A stretch of DNA of 64,000 nucleotides, taken from Nephrocerus scutellatus. Its lineage: Eukaryota; Arthropoda; Insecta; Diptera; Pipunculidae. The notes under the pieces are model-generated. The model worked only from the letters and a program-made list of their open reading frames with translations. It was not told the DNA's origin and did no database searches. Of this stretch, positions 53,405 through 64,000 are shown piece after piece. The stretch lies in contig OX352763.1 in assembly GCA_947095585.1 (NCBI GenBank), positions 37,498,010 through 37,562,009 of the forward strand, read 5' to 3'. Both the position numbers and the translations under genes were made by a program. Within the stretch, counting starts at the first letter, position 1, and each line of letters opens with the position of its first letter.

Positions 53405-55565
53405 TGTGTTAAACGTACAAGGTTTGCGCGTAAAAACATCCACAAAGCCACCTGGGTATCTCCTGATGGAGCCACTCGCAACCAGATAGACCACGTGTTG
53501 ATAGACCGCCGCCACAACCCGCACCTGATGACGGTACGAACATACCGAGATGCCAACTTCGACTCGGACTACTATCTTGTTGGTATTGTGCTCCGATCGC
53601 AGATTGCATCATCACGAAAGACTGCATCCGCGAATCAAATTCGAGTCAACACGGCTGTGCTTCGCAAAGAAGAGACCAGAAACAACTACGGTCAAGCGAT
53701 AGGACTCGCCCTAAATGCTGGGAGAGTCAGTTCTGTGGCTGAGATGTCAAGCGAAGAAGAGAAATGGACACGCATTAAAAATACTGTTATTAGTTCTGAC
53801 TCCATCTTAGGCAGTAGCCGTAGAGATCGGAACGACTGGTTCGATGACGAATGTAAGCGAGCGACCGAACGTAAGAGTGTTGCGTACCGAGCAATGCAAC
53901 AATCTCATAGAACGCGGGCACGCGAAGATGAATATAAAGAGCTCAGAAGATATAAAAAAAAAAAAAAGAAACGGTTCACCGGCGAACGAAAGAAGCCTGG
54001 GAGAAGAATCTCGCCCGTGAACTAGAACAGTACAGAGAGCGAGGACCGCACCAGGAGCGATATTCTACCAAAGAGTCCGTGGCAATATACACTGCGTTGC
54101 ACATTCTGCAAGGACAAAGATGGTAATCTTATAGCCGATCTTAAAGCATCTTAGAGCGATGGGAAGAGCACTTTCATGAGTTGCTACATGGCTAGCTAAC
54201 TGAGGAATTGGAGGATTCGCCAATGACCGAAGATCATACTATGCTGCCGCCACCAAGCATGGACGAAGTTGGCAGAGCGATAAATCGGCTCAAAAATAAT
54301 AAGGACCCAGGATCAGATGGGATCCCAGCGGAACTGATAAAAATAGGAGGCCCCTCATTACACCAAGCAATTCATGAAATAATAGTGCAAGTATGGGAGG
54401 AAGAAGCTATGCCAGAAGACTGGCGAAGAGGCATCCTGTGCCCCATACATAACAAGGGAGTTATCACAAAATGCAGCAATTATCGTGGTATAACGTTGTT
54501 GAGTAGAGTACCGCGTATAAGATTTTCTCCGCTATTCTTCGTGATAGGATAGCCTCATACGTTAAAGTCATCATTGGTTCATACCAGTGTGGCTTCATCG
54601 CAGGCAAATCAACAACTGATCAGATTAACACCCTTAGGCAGGCGATGGAAAAATTTCTAGAGTTTCAAAACTCCCTACACAATCTTTTTATAGACTTTTA
54701 AGCCGCCTATGATAGCATAGCCAGAGTAGAACTTTATAAAGCCATGAGAGAATTCGGCATCCCAAATAAACTGACACGACTATGTAGGTTGACCATGACC
54801 AATGTTATAAGCCATGTAAAAATATCAGGATCACTATCAAGCCCATTCAACATCTATAACGGGCCTCGACAAGGGGATGGACTGGTCTGCGTCCTCTTCC
54901 ACCTGGCGTTGGAGAAAATGATTCCAGACTCTGACATAACAGCGAGAGAAACAATCCTTTATAAGTCAATTCAGATACTGGCATACGCTGACCATATTGA
55001 CATCCTGGTAGACGCCCAAGAGCTGTACAGGAAGCTTTCATCCAGATAGAGCAAGCGGCACCAAATCTGGGGCTGCACATAATGAGAGCAAAGCAAAGTA
55101 CATGGTAGCCACGTCTGCGAGTAGAAGATTCAACATTGGTCCCGCAATTTAAATAGTGGAGCGCGAATTTGAAGTAGTGCAATCATTTAACTAACTCGAG
55201 TTATATAGAGCAACCGGTAACAGCATGGAACCAGAAATACGCACACAGTTGCTTAAAGTCAACAAGGCCTACTATAGTCTGTCAAGACTCTTCAAATCCA
55301 GGAATTTAACCATAACATCCAAGCTGCTGGTATATAAGACAATGGTCATACCAGTACTTACATATGGATCCAAAACTTGGGTGCTTAGAAAAAGGCATTC
55401 TGACCTTTTAGCCGCGTTCGAGAGAAAAATCTTACGGACGCCTTAGTTTAGGGATGCACAACTGGATGACATGGGCTTAAAATCGGAACCGGTGGAGAGA
55501 CTTTTTGACTTTTTGGGATGCTAGGACCGGACCCCGATTGTGAAGCCAAATATGTTTAGATGAAT
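53405..55565 (+). mobile_element. RTE-like family A retrotransposon, 5'-truncated
   Basis: Frame at 53396-54025: ARKNIHKATWVSPDGATRNQ, IDHVLIDRRHNPHLMTVRTY, NDWFDDECKRATERKSVAYR. RT: DGIPAELIKIGGPSLHQAIH (54208-54552), RGILCPIHNKGVITKCSNYR, MREFGIPNKLTRLCRLTMTN (54744), GPRQGDGLVCVLFHLALEKM and a mutated catalytic box, YADH. C-terminus at 55225-55446 with VIPVLTYGSKTWVLRKRHSD, truncated by a deletion at about 55440. The 3' end is near 55560. Dead. Confidence 0.85.
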
Positions 55566-55649
55566 AGAGTAAAATTACTTTTTTTTAGAAATGGTTTCCG
55601 CAGTTTAATAACGTCTGGTACTTTTTATTCCCACTAGTTTTCCTTTAGA

Positions 55650-55781
55650 AATTCTCTATATTAACCTCGCGTATCCGTGCATTTGTTTGTCTGCCTGTCT
55701 GTCTGACGTGGAATCTTTTTATCCCATTTCCTAAAGCCCGATTTTATCCAAACTTTATCACATTTCTATCTCCAATGACAA
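55650..55781 (-). repeat. Family 1 repeat, part left of the Jockey/CR1 insertion
   Basis: AGAAATTCTCTATATTAACC, a TGTCTGCCTGTCTGTCTGAC block and TATCTCCAATGACAA form the reverse-orientation start of family 1. The copy continues at 58684-58760 (GAGACCCTCGGGCC, TTAACTCGATTTTATTTT) on the far side of the LINE. Confidence 0.65.
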
Positions 55782-58683
55782 TTTTTTTTTTTTTTTTTTT
55801 TATATATGACTCAATGCCAAGGGATAAGTCCCTGAATGACTTTCGTCACGGCAAAAAGTTGGGCTATGCCCTTTATTAAAATTAAAAATTAAAAATTCGA
55901 AGGAATGTGAATTACAATATAACACATTCCTCACGTTTGTAGCCGGTTTCAATTTATTTTCTCAGAATTATCTCTGATTCATTGAAAAAAGCAATACGAA
56001 AAAAACGAACACGAAACTAAAACGACGCGAGTCCAAATACTTTTATCAGTGAATCATAGTCAGGGAAAACTACAAAAAACCTTGACCAAGAAAATATTAC
56101 AAAATAAACAACAAATATTATAAATAATACAAAAAATACAATCAATAATAATTTTATTATATAAAATAATCGTATCCTCTAATGAACACTACGGTCGTCC
56201 TTCAGGAAGTTGTTGACAGCTATTTTGAAGGCCTGTAAATTATAAGATTCAGGAAATACGGAGTCGACCAATTGATTCCACATCGAAGTCACTCTCGGAT
56301 AAAAGGACGATTTGAAGTGTTGGGTTCTACATGAGAAAGGTTTTAAGGCAAATCTATGTTGATTAGACCTCAAACGAGTGTTAACGTTGCTGACAAAAGG
56401 ACCTGGGAATAGAGAACGGGTTTCTGAAGAACATCTACCGTTGTAAAATTTGTAGAAAACAGATAAAGCTCCAACATTACGTCTATGCTCCAAAGAATCA
56501 AGAGATGAAGTAATGGTTACATCATTTATCAAACGGATAACTCTATTTTGAATTCCATCAAGATGAACCAAATGAGATCTTGGAGCCCCACCCCAAACAA
56601 ATGAATTAAATTCTAAAATTGGTCTAACATAAGATTTATATAATCTTAATACTTCAGAGGGGCTAAAGTAAAAGTTACAACGTCTTATAAAGCCCAAGCA
56701 TTGGCCCGCTCTTTTTGAGATTTCATAAATATGTTCCTTCCAGGAAAGTTCACTAGAAACTTTCAAACCTAACATCTTTAGTGAAACTGATCTCGAAATA
56801 GTGGCACCATTAATTACTGGTGCTACGTAATGTTGAATTGCCTTTTGAGAAAAAAGACAAGACTGGAATTTATTTGGGTTAAATTCCACCCTATTAGATC
56901 TTCCCCAATCAAGAATGTCTTGAATGTTCGACAGAATTGTCGAATTCATTAATTCACGCGAACCAATTAAGCGAGAATTGCATTCTTTTTGACTAACAAA
57001 CTCCATTGAAGCCGATATCGTCGTATCATCAGCAAATGAGTGGATATCACATGTTGTAGAAGACAACAAGTCATTGATATATATTAAGAATAATGTAGGC
57101 GATAAGGAAGACCCTTGAGGAACGCCAGCATTGATCTCATGCGAAGAAGAGGAAAAACCATTCAATACCACTTTTAATTTGGGGTTCCATAAATAATCCT
57201 CAATCCATGTAATGAGAGGGGGGTGTAAGTTGAGCGCACGAATCTTATTAATAAGACAATCATGCCATACTCTATCAAAAGCCTTACAAATATCCAAGGA
57301 CACAACGCTTGATTCGCCTAGATTTTCAAGGCTTCGCTCCCAACAATGAGTCATATGCACGTCATTAGTTCACCTGAAGATCGATTTTTTCGAAATCCAT
57401 ACTGTACATCAGATAAAAGAGCATTCGAATCCAGATAGCTCATTAGTTTGAAATTAATGATAGATTCCATTACTTTTGACAAAACTGACAACAGAGCAAT
57501 AGGGCGGTAGTTAGTAGGTGCAGACTTATCACCTTTTTTCGGGACGGGTTGAATATTAGCTATTTTCCAAATTGACGGAAAAACACCTGTCTTCATTGAG
57601 AGATGAAACAATTTGCTAAGCGGATTAGCCAAAGTATGATGACATCTTTTCAATAATAATGGTGGAATACCGTCGGGTCCAGTTGCTTTATTGGGGTCAA
57701 GTTCTTTAAGAATTTTGGAAACAACCCGACGACGGAAATAAATTGCAAATGTCCAAAAGCTTTTAATGTTTGAATCATAATCTAAAATGTTCCGCATGCT
57801 ATCTCGAATCTTTTGGTCATTTATTATTTTTGACCTGTTAATTATAGCGTTAGCTCTATTTCTGGCTATTCTAAACTTAACAAGGTTTTCTACGGATGGG
57901 CAATTAACGTAGACCAAATGGGCTGATTTTTTACTCGCGACTGCTGACCTGCAGTTATCATTAAACCACTTATTCTTACGAATATTGCTTTTCTTAAATG
58001 AGGTAGGAATATAATTTTTCATTCCTAGCAGAATGGTTGACGTGATCAGTTGAGATGCTTCATCGGCATTATTGTTGGTAAAGCAGGTTGACCAATCAAA
58101 TGAGCTAAAAAATTGATTCAGGAGTTCCCAGTTAGCATTTTTGAAGTGCCAGAGTAGCCTTTTACTTGTTGACTCTATATTGGTTGGGGTTATTGAAAAT
58201 TTGGCTAATACCAGAGCGTGGTCGGAAAGACCTAATGGAGCAGATAAATCAATTGAATATTTATCTGGCATAGAAGTTAGAAATAAATCTAATAGGTGAG
58301 GTGATTGACCAGATGTATCGGGATACCTAGTTGGCTTATCGACGAGTTGTGTTAGAAGATTGGTATCTGAAAATAGTTCTGCGGATTCACCTGATCGATC
58401 TCTGCCATTCGAATATGTCAACCAAGAATCATTATGGACGTTAAAATCTCCCAAGACTACTAATTCTGAAGTTGGTGAGGATTCGTAAATCTTGTCAATT
58501 GTTTCCGATAAATTATCAAATTCAATAATAGTGTCATCAGGTGACAAATTAGGACTACGATATAGGGAACAAATAAACATTGAATGGTTTGCTATTAAAA
58601 TTTCAATCCATATCGAATTGAACAATGGATTACATTTCGAAACATTAAAATTTGGAACAGAAAAACAGATATCATCTCTAATA
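55782..58683 (-). mobile_element. Jockey/CR1-type retrotransposon copy 1, poly(A)-tailed
   Basis: Poly(A) appears as 20 T at 55782-55801. Minus-strand frame 58625-57351 (424 codons): endonuclease with ICSLYRSPNLSPDD, VVLGDFNVHNDSWL and LDLFLTSMPDKYSIDLSAPL, GLSDH, then RT fingers VVSKILKELDPNKATGPDGI, NYRPIALLSVLSKVMESIIN. A one-base frameshift follows, and frame 57360-56179 (393 codons) carries VSLDICKAFDRVWHD, AGVPQGSSLSPTLFLIYIND, HSFADDTTISAS (intact catalytic FADD) and the C-terminus to FLKDDRSVH. It has a 65-codon in-frame deletion after KSFWTFA and is 5'-truncated inside the endonuclease at about 58683. Otherwise it is well preserved and thus young. It interrupts a family 1 repeat. Exact clade within the Jockey/CR1 group is not settled. 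Confidence 0.88.
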
Positions 58684-58760
58684 AAAATTTAGAGACCCTC
58701 GGGCCTCAGAGCCGACGGGTTCTCATATAAATATTTTAAGAATTAACTCGATTTTATTTT
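58684..58760 (-). repeat. Family 1 repeat, part right of the Jockey/CR1 insertion
   Basis: GAGACCCTCGGGCCTCAGAG to TTAACTCGATTTTATTTT continues the repeat begun at 55650-55781. Confidence 0.6.
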
Positions 58761-59291
58761 ATAGAACATAATTGAAAAATTTAAATGTTTTTTTAACTGA
58801 AAATTAGTCATTTCCATCCATTTTTTCTCTAATTTACTCAAACTGACAAAAATAAAAGGAACTGAAGAATTTCACTGTGACTTGGGAAACATTTGTTTAA
58901 ACGATTGCTTATGGCGTAAATAAATAAGAGGAAAAATCAAACAAAAAAATCGTGTCCCATGTACATTTTCCAATGACTTTCTAACAACATATTTAGGGTT
59001 TGGCTATATTTATGCTTTAGATAAATTGTGAGAAACTAAAAGTAACATTTCTTTTATATAGTGGGAACTAAAAAAATGTATCGTGCTAGCACAAAATTCA
59101 GATTAAAGGCCTTGTAAACAACCCAAACTTTGAAATCTGGAGTTATTTTTTGTTCTTGCAGTAAGCCGACGATATTGTGTGAACAAAGTGAAAATGATAT
59201 GAACCTTATACGAAAAATTCACTTTAATGAAATGTTTTTTTAAAAAAGAGATTTTATTTCATTATTTCTTCCTTAATGTACATAATTGAAT
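58761..59291. other. Spacer and 3' flank of Gly/His-rich copy 3
   Basis: No gene. AATAAA for the minus-strand gene lies at 59258-59253. The last ~120 bp resemble the 3' flank of copy 1. Confidence 0.45.
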
Positions 59292-59691
59292 TTATTTTCC
59301 CCATCCACCATGACCTCCAATTAGACCACCATGACCTCCAATTAGACCACCATGACCACCAATTAGACCACCATGACCTCCGATTAAGCCACCATGACCA
59401 ACTTGACGAGTTACACTCGTAGTAACAACTGGAACAGAAACTACTCCTACATTTGTACGATGCCCGATAATTCCGCCATGTCCAAGCCCACCCCCTCCAA
59501 TAAGTCCACCATGACCAAGCCCACCCCCTCCGATAAGACCACCGCCACCATATCCGCCAAGTCCACCATGAATGAGACCAGCTGATGCGTAAGCAACGAA
59601 AAGGGCAAAGCAGATAAAGATCTGTCGGTGAACAAAAATAATTTTTTTGAGATTTCTTTCAGACATGATATGTCATAGATCTTACCTTCAT
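59292..59691 (-). CDS. Gly/His-rich secreted protein, copy 3, 111 aa
   Basis: Complement of join 59292-59621 and 59686-59691. Exon 1 is ATG AAG with donor GTAAGA; the 64-nt intron ends GACAG. Protein: MKIFICFALFVAYASA signal, then GLIHGGLGGYGGGGLIGGGG, LGHGGLIGGGGLGHGGII, centre GHRTNVGVVSVPVVTTSVTR and four identical GGHGGLI-type units before HGGWGK. The repeats are the most uniform of the three copies. Signal peptide and centre are nearly identical to copy 1 and copy 2. The open frame extends upstream into the intron, but the splice model gives a proper signal peptide. Confidence 0.86.
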
Positions 59692-59744
59692 TTTGTTGTT
59701 TTAATTGTTTGTTTTGTTAATTGAAGTAGAAAGTTCAAGATGAG

Positions 59745-59781
59745 ACTGATGCCAGTTTCGGAATGCAATCGCCTTTTTATA
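59745..59781 (-). promoter_or_regulatory. Core promoter of Gly/His-rich gene copy 3
   Basis: TATAAAAA at 59781-59774 and TCAGT at 59749-59745, 34 nt apart to the initiator A. Confidence 0.68.
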
Positions 59782-60420
59782 CAAACTGAACCCAAGATTA
59801 TTACAGATGGTAAAAGTAAACATTTAATAAAAGTGAGATCTTAGCAATCAATATTCTAAATGCAACAGGTTTTAGCTTTTGCACTCTGGGCTAAATTGCA
59901 ACGAAATTCGAAACAGGTTGGCGAATTGCAGGTTATAATAAAGCCACTCTTCAAGCATCAATTATTCGCAAGTATTGCACATCAAGATGTATGACCAAAT
60001 ACTTCAGATCTCATACCATTCAGACACATATATACGTCACTAGGCTCTTAGATATTTAAAAACAAAATAATTCGTTTTCTTTTAATTTTTAAATGAACGC
60101 GAATTACGCTAAAATGAATCATGACACCATTAAAGAAATGAAAACCAATGCATTGTTGTTGATACAAACTGTGAATAACCCCATTTGGTGCTGTCTTGCT
60201 GCTCTCTCTTCGAAATTAATATTTTAAACCAATGTGCTCCCTGCTAGCGTTATTAGTAGAAATTCAATATATTATATTAATTGCTCTTCTAAAGTCCTAG
60301 ATGCTCCATACACTTTTCTCGTTGAAAATTGTACAAAATGAAGCTACTGATCATGATCATTGTCTCTAAGTAGGCATAATATCGTTGCAATGGCCCTAGT
60401 TCTTAGCTTCAATGTTTATT

Positions 60421-60759
60421 TGCTGCACGTTTTGTTTTTTAATATAATCATGCTTCAAGGGACTTGCATAGGCAAAGTATGGACAAAATATTGGGACAAC
60501 AGAAGGTGGGTTGTCGTGGGTGTACTTTAAAGCTCACACCAGAGCACTCACAAGCTACAGGAGTGTGATCATAAGCCCACACTGTTGTCACTAGATCTAT
60601 TTTACTTTATAAAACGACTAAACCGTATATACCGTATACAACGAAAAAGCTGGCACTTTGGTAGCTTACCAGTAATATTGGTATTGGATTTTAAGTAAGC
60701 CGAAACGCACTTTTAAGATATAGGAAGGTGTTTGAAGGCAATATATGTCTCCAGTTTAA
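60421..60759. other. Distal upstream flank of Gly/His-rich copy 3
   Basis: Contains GTGTGATCATAAGCCCACAC and nearby text matching 40050-40085 upstream of copy 1 (TATGGTCATAAACCCACATT). No gene is visible. Confidence 0.4.
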
Positions 60760-60975
60760 AAACTAATTACATCATCTGTGTATAGACTATAAGACGGCCT
60801 ATGATAGCATAGCCCTGGAACACCGCATAAATAATGCCATGAAACGCTCGCCTCCGCAAATAAACTGACACAATGTTATAAGTAAGGCAAAGATATCTCT
60901 GGATCAAGTCCAATGAAAAGTACATAGGAAAGAATGAACACTCCTTCATCGTCTTCACCTTCTATCTGGCTTTGT
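60760..60975 (+). mobile_element. RTE-like family A palm fragment
   Basis: DYKTAYDSIA, then a PPQINxH and NVISKAKISLDQ reading, corresponds to FKAAYDSIA, GIPNKLT and NVISQVKISGS of family A. It is at a comparable upstream position to the fragment at 40095-40265. Confidence 0.6.
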
Positions 60976-61099
60976 AGAAATAGAAAGCCAAGCGCAATTT
61001 TTCGAATCGTATAGTATGACATGATGTAGGCGCAAAGCTCATATAGAAATCTTAGCTACTTCATCGCCTTTTATGTACTATAGGAGCAAAACTCTATTT

Positions 61100-61189
61100 T
61101 TAAATTCTCTGTATGTGTTAACTTAACATCCCATACAAATTTTTTTAAAAATTTTACCCGATATTCTTCAAATTTTGTACACATGCATG
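61100..61189 (-). repeat. Family 1 repeat piece beside the second Jockey/CR1 insertion
   Basis: TTAAATTCTCTGTATGTGTT, then ACCCGATATTCTTCAAATTT and GTACACATGCATG, match family 1 in reverse orientation. No continuation was recognised beyond the 5' side of the LINE. Confidence 0.55.
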
Positions 61190-63830
61190 TTTTTTTTTTT
61201 TTTTTTTTAATAAAAACAAACCTTGACCAAGAAAATATTTACAAATTATAAAAATAATGTAAAAAATACTGAATAACATTTTTTTTAATAAACAACTTAT
61301 GAATTCTTTATCCATCATCCTTCAAGAGGTTGTTAACGGCTAATTTGAAGGCCTGCAGATTATAAGATTCGGGAAACACGGGCTCGACCAATTGATTCCA
61401 CATCGAAGAGACTCTCGGAAAAAAGGAGGCTTTAAAGTGTTCGGTTCTACATGAAAAATGTTTTAAGGCAAATCTATGTTGATTGGACCTTAAACGAGTG
61501 TTTACGTTACTGAGAAAAGGACCTGGAACTAGAGAACGGGTTTGTAAAGAACATTTACCGTTGTAAAATTTGTAGAAAACAGATAAAGCTCCTACATTTC
61601 GTCTGTGCTCCAAAGTATCAAGAGACGAAGTAATGGTTACATCGTTTATCAAACGGATTCTGAACTCCATCAAGATGAACCAAATGCGATCTCGGAGCCC
61701 CACCCCACACATATGAATTAAATTCTAAAATTGGTCTAACATAAGATTTGTATAATCTTAATACTTCAGAGGGAGTGAAGTAAAAGTTACAACGTCTTTT
61801 GAAGCCCAAACATTGGCTAGCTCTTTTTGAAATTTCATAAATATGTTCTTTCCAGGAAAGATCACTTGATACTTGTAAACCTAACAACTTAAGTGAATCA
61901 GATCTCGTAATAGGGGTACCATTAAAAACAGGTGGAACATAATGTTGAGTTGTCTTCTGAGAAAAAAGACAAGACTGGAATTTATCTGGGTTAAATTCTA
62001 CTCTATTAGAAATGCCCCAATCAAGAATGATTTGAATATTCGACAGAATAGTCAAATTCATTAATTCACGCGAACCATTCAAGCGAGAATTGCATTCTTT
62101 TTGACTGACAAACTCAATGGAAGCCGATAGTGTTGTATCATCAGCAAATGAATGGATATCACAGGTTGTAGAAGACAACAGGTCGTTGATATATATCAAG
62201 AAGAGCGTGAGCGACAAGGATAATCCTTGAGGCACGCCAGCATTGATCCCATGTGAATCTGAAGATATACCATTTAATACAACTTTTATTTTACGGTTCC
62301 ATAAATAATTCTCAATCCATGTAATGAGAGAGGAGTGTAAGTTCAGCGCACGAATCTTATTAATAAGACAATCATGCCATACTCTATCAAAAGCCTTACA
62401 AATATCCAAGGACACAACGCTTGATTCGCCTAGATTTTCAAGGCTTCGCTCCCAACAATGAGTCATATGCACGTCATTAGTTCACCTGAAGATCGATTTT
62501 TTCGAAATCCATACTGTACATCAGATAAAAGAGCATTCGAATCCAGATAGCTCATTAGTTTGAAATTAATGATAGATTCCATTACTTTTGACAAAACTGA
62601 CAACAGAGCAATAGGGCGGTAGTTAGTAGGTGCAGACTTATCACCTTTTTTCGGGACGGGTTGAATATTAGCTATTTTCCAAATTGACGGAAAAACACCT
62701 GTCTTCATTGAGAGATGAAACAATTTGCTAAGCGGATTAGCCAAAGTATGATGACATCTTTTCAATAATAATGGTGGAATACCGTCGGGTCCAGTTGCTT
62801 TATTGGGGTCAAGTTCTTTAAGAATTTTGGAAACAACCCGACGACGGAAATAGATTTTAGACATACCTGGGCCTAGATTTGGGAGAATTGGGGGGCTTTG
62901 GTTAGTTAAAGGAAGGTTAGAGGCACCAGCGAAATGAGAAGCTAAGAGATTAGCTTTCTCAATATCAGTTCTATAATGAATACCATTATGAAATAAAGAA
63001 GGAATAGACGAAGTATTGTCTGCAAAGTTTCTTTTAACCAATGCAGCAAACGACCAAAAGCTTCGACTGTTTGAATCAGAATCCAAAATTTTTCGCATGA
63101 AAATTTGGCTACTACCAAAGCATGGTCAGAAAGACCTAATGGAGCAGATACATCAATTGAATATTTATCTGGTATAGTAGTAAGAAATAAATCTAAAAGG
63201 TGAGGTGATTGACCAGTAGTATTGGGATACCTAGTTGGCTTATCAACGAGTTGGGTGAAAAGATTAACATTTGAAAATAGTTCAGCGGTTTCACCAGATC
63301 GATATCTACCATTCGAATAATTGTGGACATTTAAATTCCACCAATTCTGATGTTGGTGATGATTGGTAAATCTTGTCTATAGTGTCTGATAAGTAATTAA
63401 ACTCAATATTAGTGTCATCAGGTAACAAATTAGGACTACGATAAAGGGAACAAATAAACATCGAATGGTTTGAAATTACAATTTCAATCAATATCGTATT
63501 GAACATGGGATTACTGTTTGGAATATTAAAATTGGGTACACTAAAACTGATGTCTTCTCGTATAAATAAAATAACCCCACGATGTGGAACCCAACAGTCG
63601 ACACGAGAATACCGCGGACATTGAAAATCATTTGGGGTACCCATATAAGAGGCCTGCGTTTCACATAAACTTAGAACCGCAGGTTTATTCGCGTCAAGAT
63701 GTGCTACGATCGAGTTGAAATTACTTTTAATGCCGCGAATATTTGTGAAATGAATTTCAAAATAAGAGTTCATTTTACAAAGAAAAAATATCAAACCCGT
63801 CAAGATGATGAAAAAATACGTAAAATAAGA
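61190..63830 (-). mobile_element. Jockey/CR1-type retrotransposon copy 2, poly(A)-tailed
   Basis: Poly(A) appears as 19 T at 61190-61208. Minus-strand frames: 63803-63306 gives the endonuclease N-terminus, YFEIHFTNIRGIKSNFNSIV, AVLSLCETQ and ICSLYRSPNLLPDD. After deletions, 63098-62463 carries the EN-RT linker and fingers (SFWSFAALVKRNFADNTSSI, LDPNKATGPDGIPPLLLKRC). Frame 62472-61618 carries CKAFDRVWHD, AGVPQGLSLSLTLFLIYIND and HSFADDTTLSAS; 61712-61308 carries the C-terminus. Compared with copy 1 it keeps the 65-codon linker but lacks about 400 bp between endonuclease and linker (junction near 63100) and has a second frameshift near 61660. Its 5' end extends further than copy 1. Confidence 0.86.
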
Positions 63831-64000
63831 TAAGAATATAATTAAAAATCAAAAAATATTATAAATAACAATAATAAGAAGAATTTCTACGAACCAACCA
63901 CTCAACAGTGAAAACGTTACTGATTCGTTTGTAGTACCAGGCCTAACAAACGAAAAAGGCATGCACAGCTACTGAGACAGAAAGTCAATAAAAATTCTAC

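Noticed and set aside
57345..57366. Programmed ribosomal frameshift in the Jockey/CR1 element
   Set aside because: The shared shift lies in a tract identical in both copies, so it is not independent evidence, and no slippery site was visible.
59394..59585. Plus-strand Ser/Thr-rich frames opposite the Gly/His-rich genes (also 38951-39142 and 50053-50244)
   Set aside because: Antisense shadows of glycine-rich coding repeats; the minus-strand genes have promoters, introns and signal peptides.

Overview
This window is nuclear DNA of an insect, most likely a fly (Diptera). The evidence is a set of short secreted-protein genes that each begin with a two-codon coding exon (ATG plus one codon), followed by a 57-70 nt intron, TATA boxes with an arthropod TCAGT initiator, low-complexity Ala/Tyr/Pro/Val cuticle-type proteins, and many dead copies of insect non-LTR retrotransposons. 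There are no operons, ribosome binding sites or CRISPR arrays. The species cannot be named from the sequence.

Host genes. Ten intact or recognisable host loci are present, most with coding exon 1 too short to appear as an open reading frame. (1) 1305-1574 (+), a 69-aa secreted Gly/Arg/Asn-rich peptide whose intron is GC-AG. (2) Four low-complexity cuticle-like proteins of 97-116 aa: 7124-7542 (-), 14172-14536 (+), 22415-22778 (-), 27776-28136 (-). (3) A 66-aa secreted peptide at 18865-19135 (-), a pseudogene copy at 21857-22127 (+) and a third 3' remnant at 27232-27390 (+). (4) Three Gly/His-rich secreted proteins of 111-119 aa on the minus strand at 38843-39253, 49927-50355 and 59292-59691. 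(5) A 277-aa secreted Gly/Thr repeat protein at 44799-45689 (-).

Local duplication. The 66-aa gene and a cuticle gene form a tail-to-tail unit present three times: 14172-19135 (inverted and opened by a 4-kb transposon block), 21857-23260 and 27232-28580. The Gly/His-rich genes are three direct copies that carry about 0.6-0.9 kb of conserved 5' flank.

Mobile DNA fills most of the rest. RTE-like family A (3' tail rich in GAT/ATG) has about nine dead copies; RTE-like family B has five copies, including an internally deleted subfamily; one family C copy, one true Jockey copy, LOA-type elements with (AACCT)n tails, and Jockey/CR1-type elements with poly(A) tails are also present. Three recurrent non-coding repeat families are seen. 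Family 1 has inverted ends and ~100-nt internal units, and three poly(A) LINEs sit inside its copies; family 2 is split by an RTE-A copy; family 3 has a minisatellite core. A tRNA-derived SINE with a 10-bp target duplication lies at 21003-21293.

Layout: 0-8 kb, LOA and RTE fragments around two secreted-protein genes; 8-14 kb, nested LINEs and repeats; 14-29 kb, the duplicated peptide/cuticle cluster with insertions; 29-38 kb, LINE graveyard; 38-60 kb, the Gly-rich cluster with LOA, RTE and Jockey/CR1 insertions and the Gly/Thr repeat gene; 61-64 kb, a second Jockey/CR1 copy sharing a 508-bp identical tract with the copy at 55.8-58.7 kb. Boundaries of degenerate elements are approximate, and all homology calls rest on motif recognition by eye.
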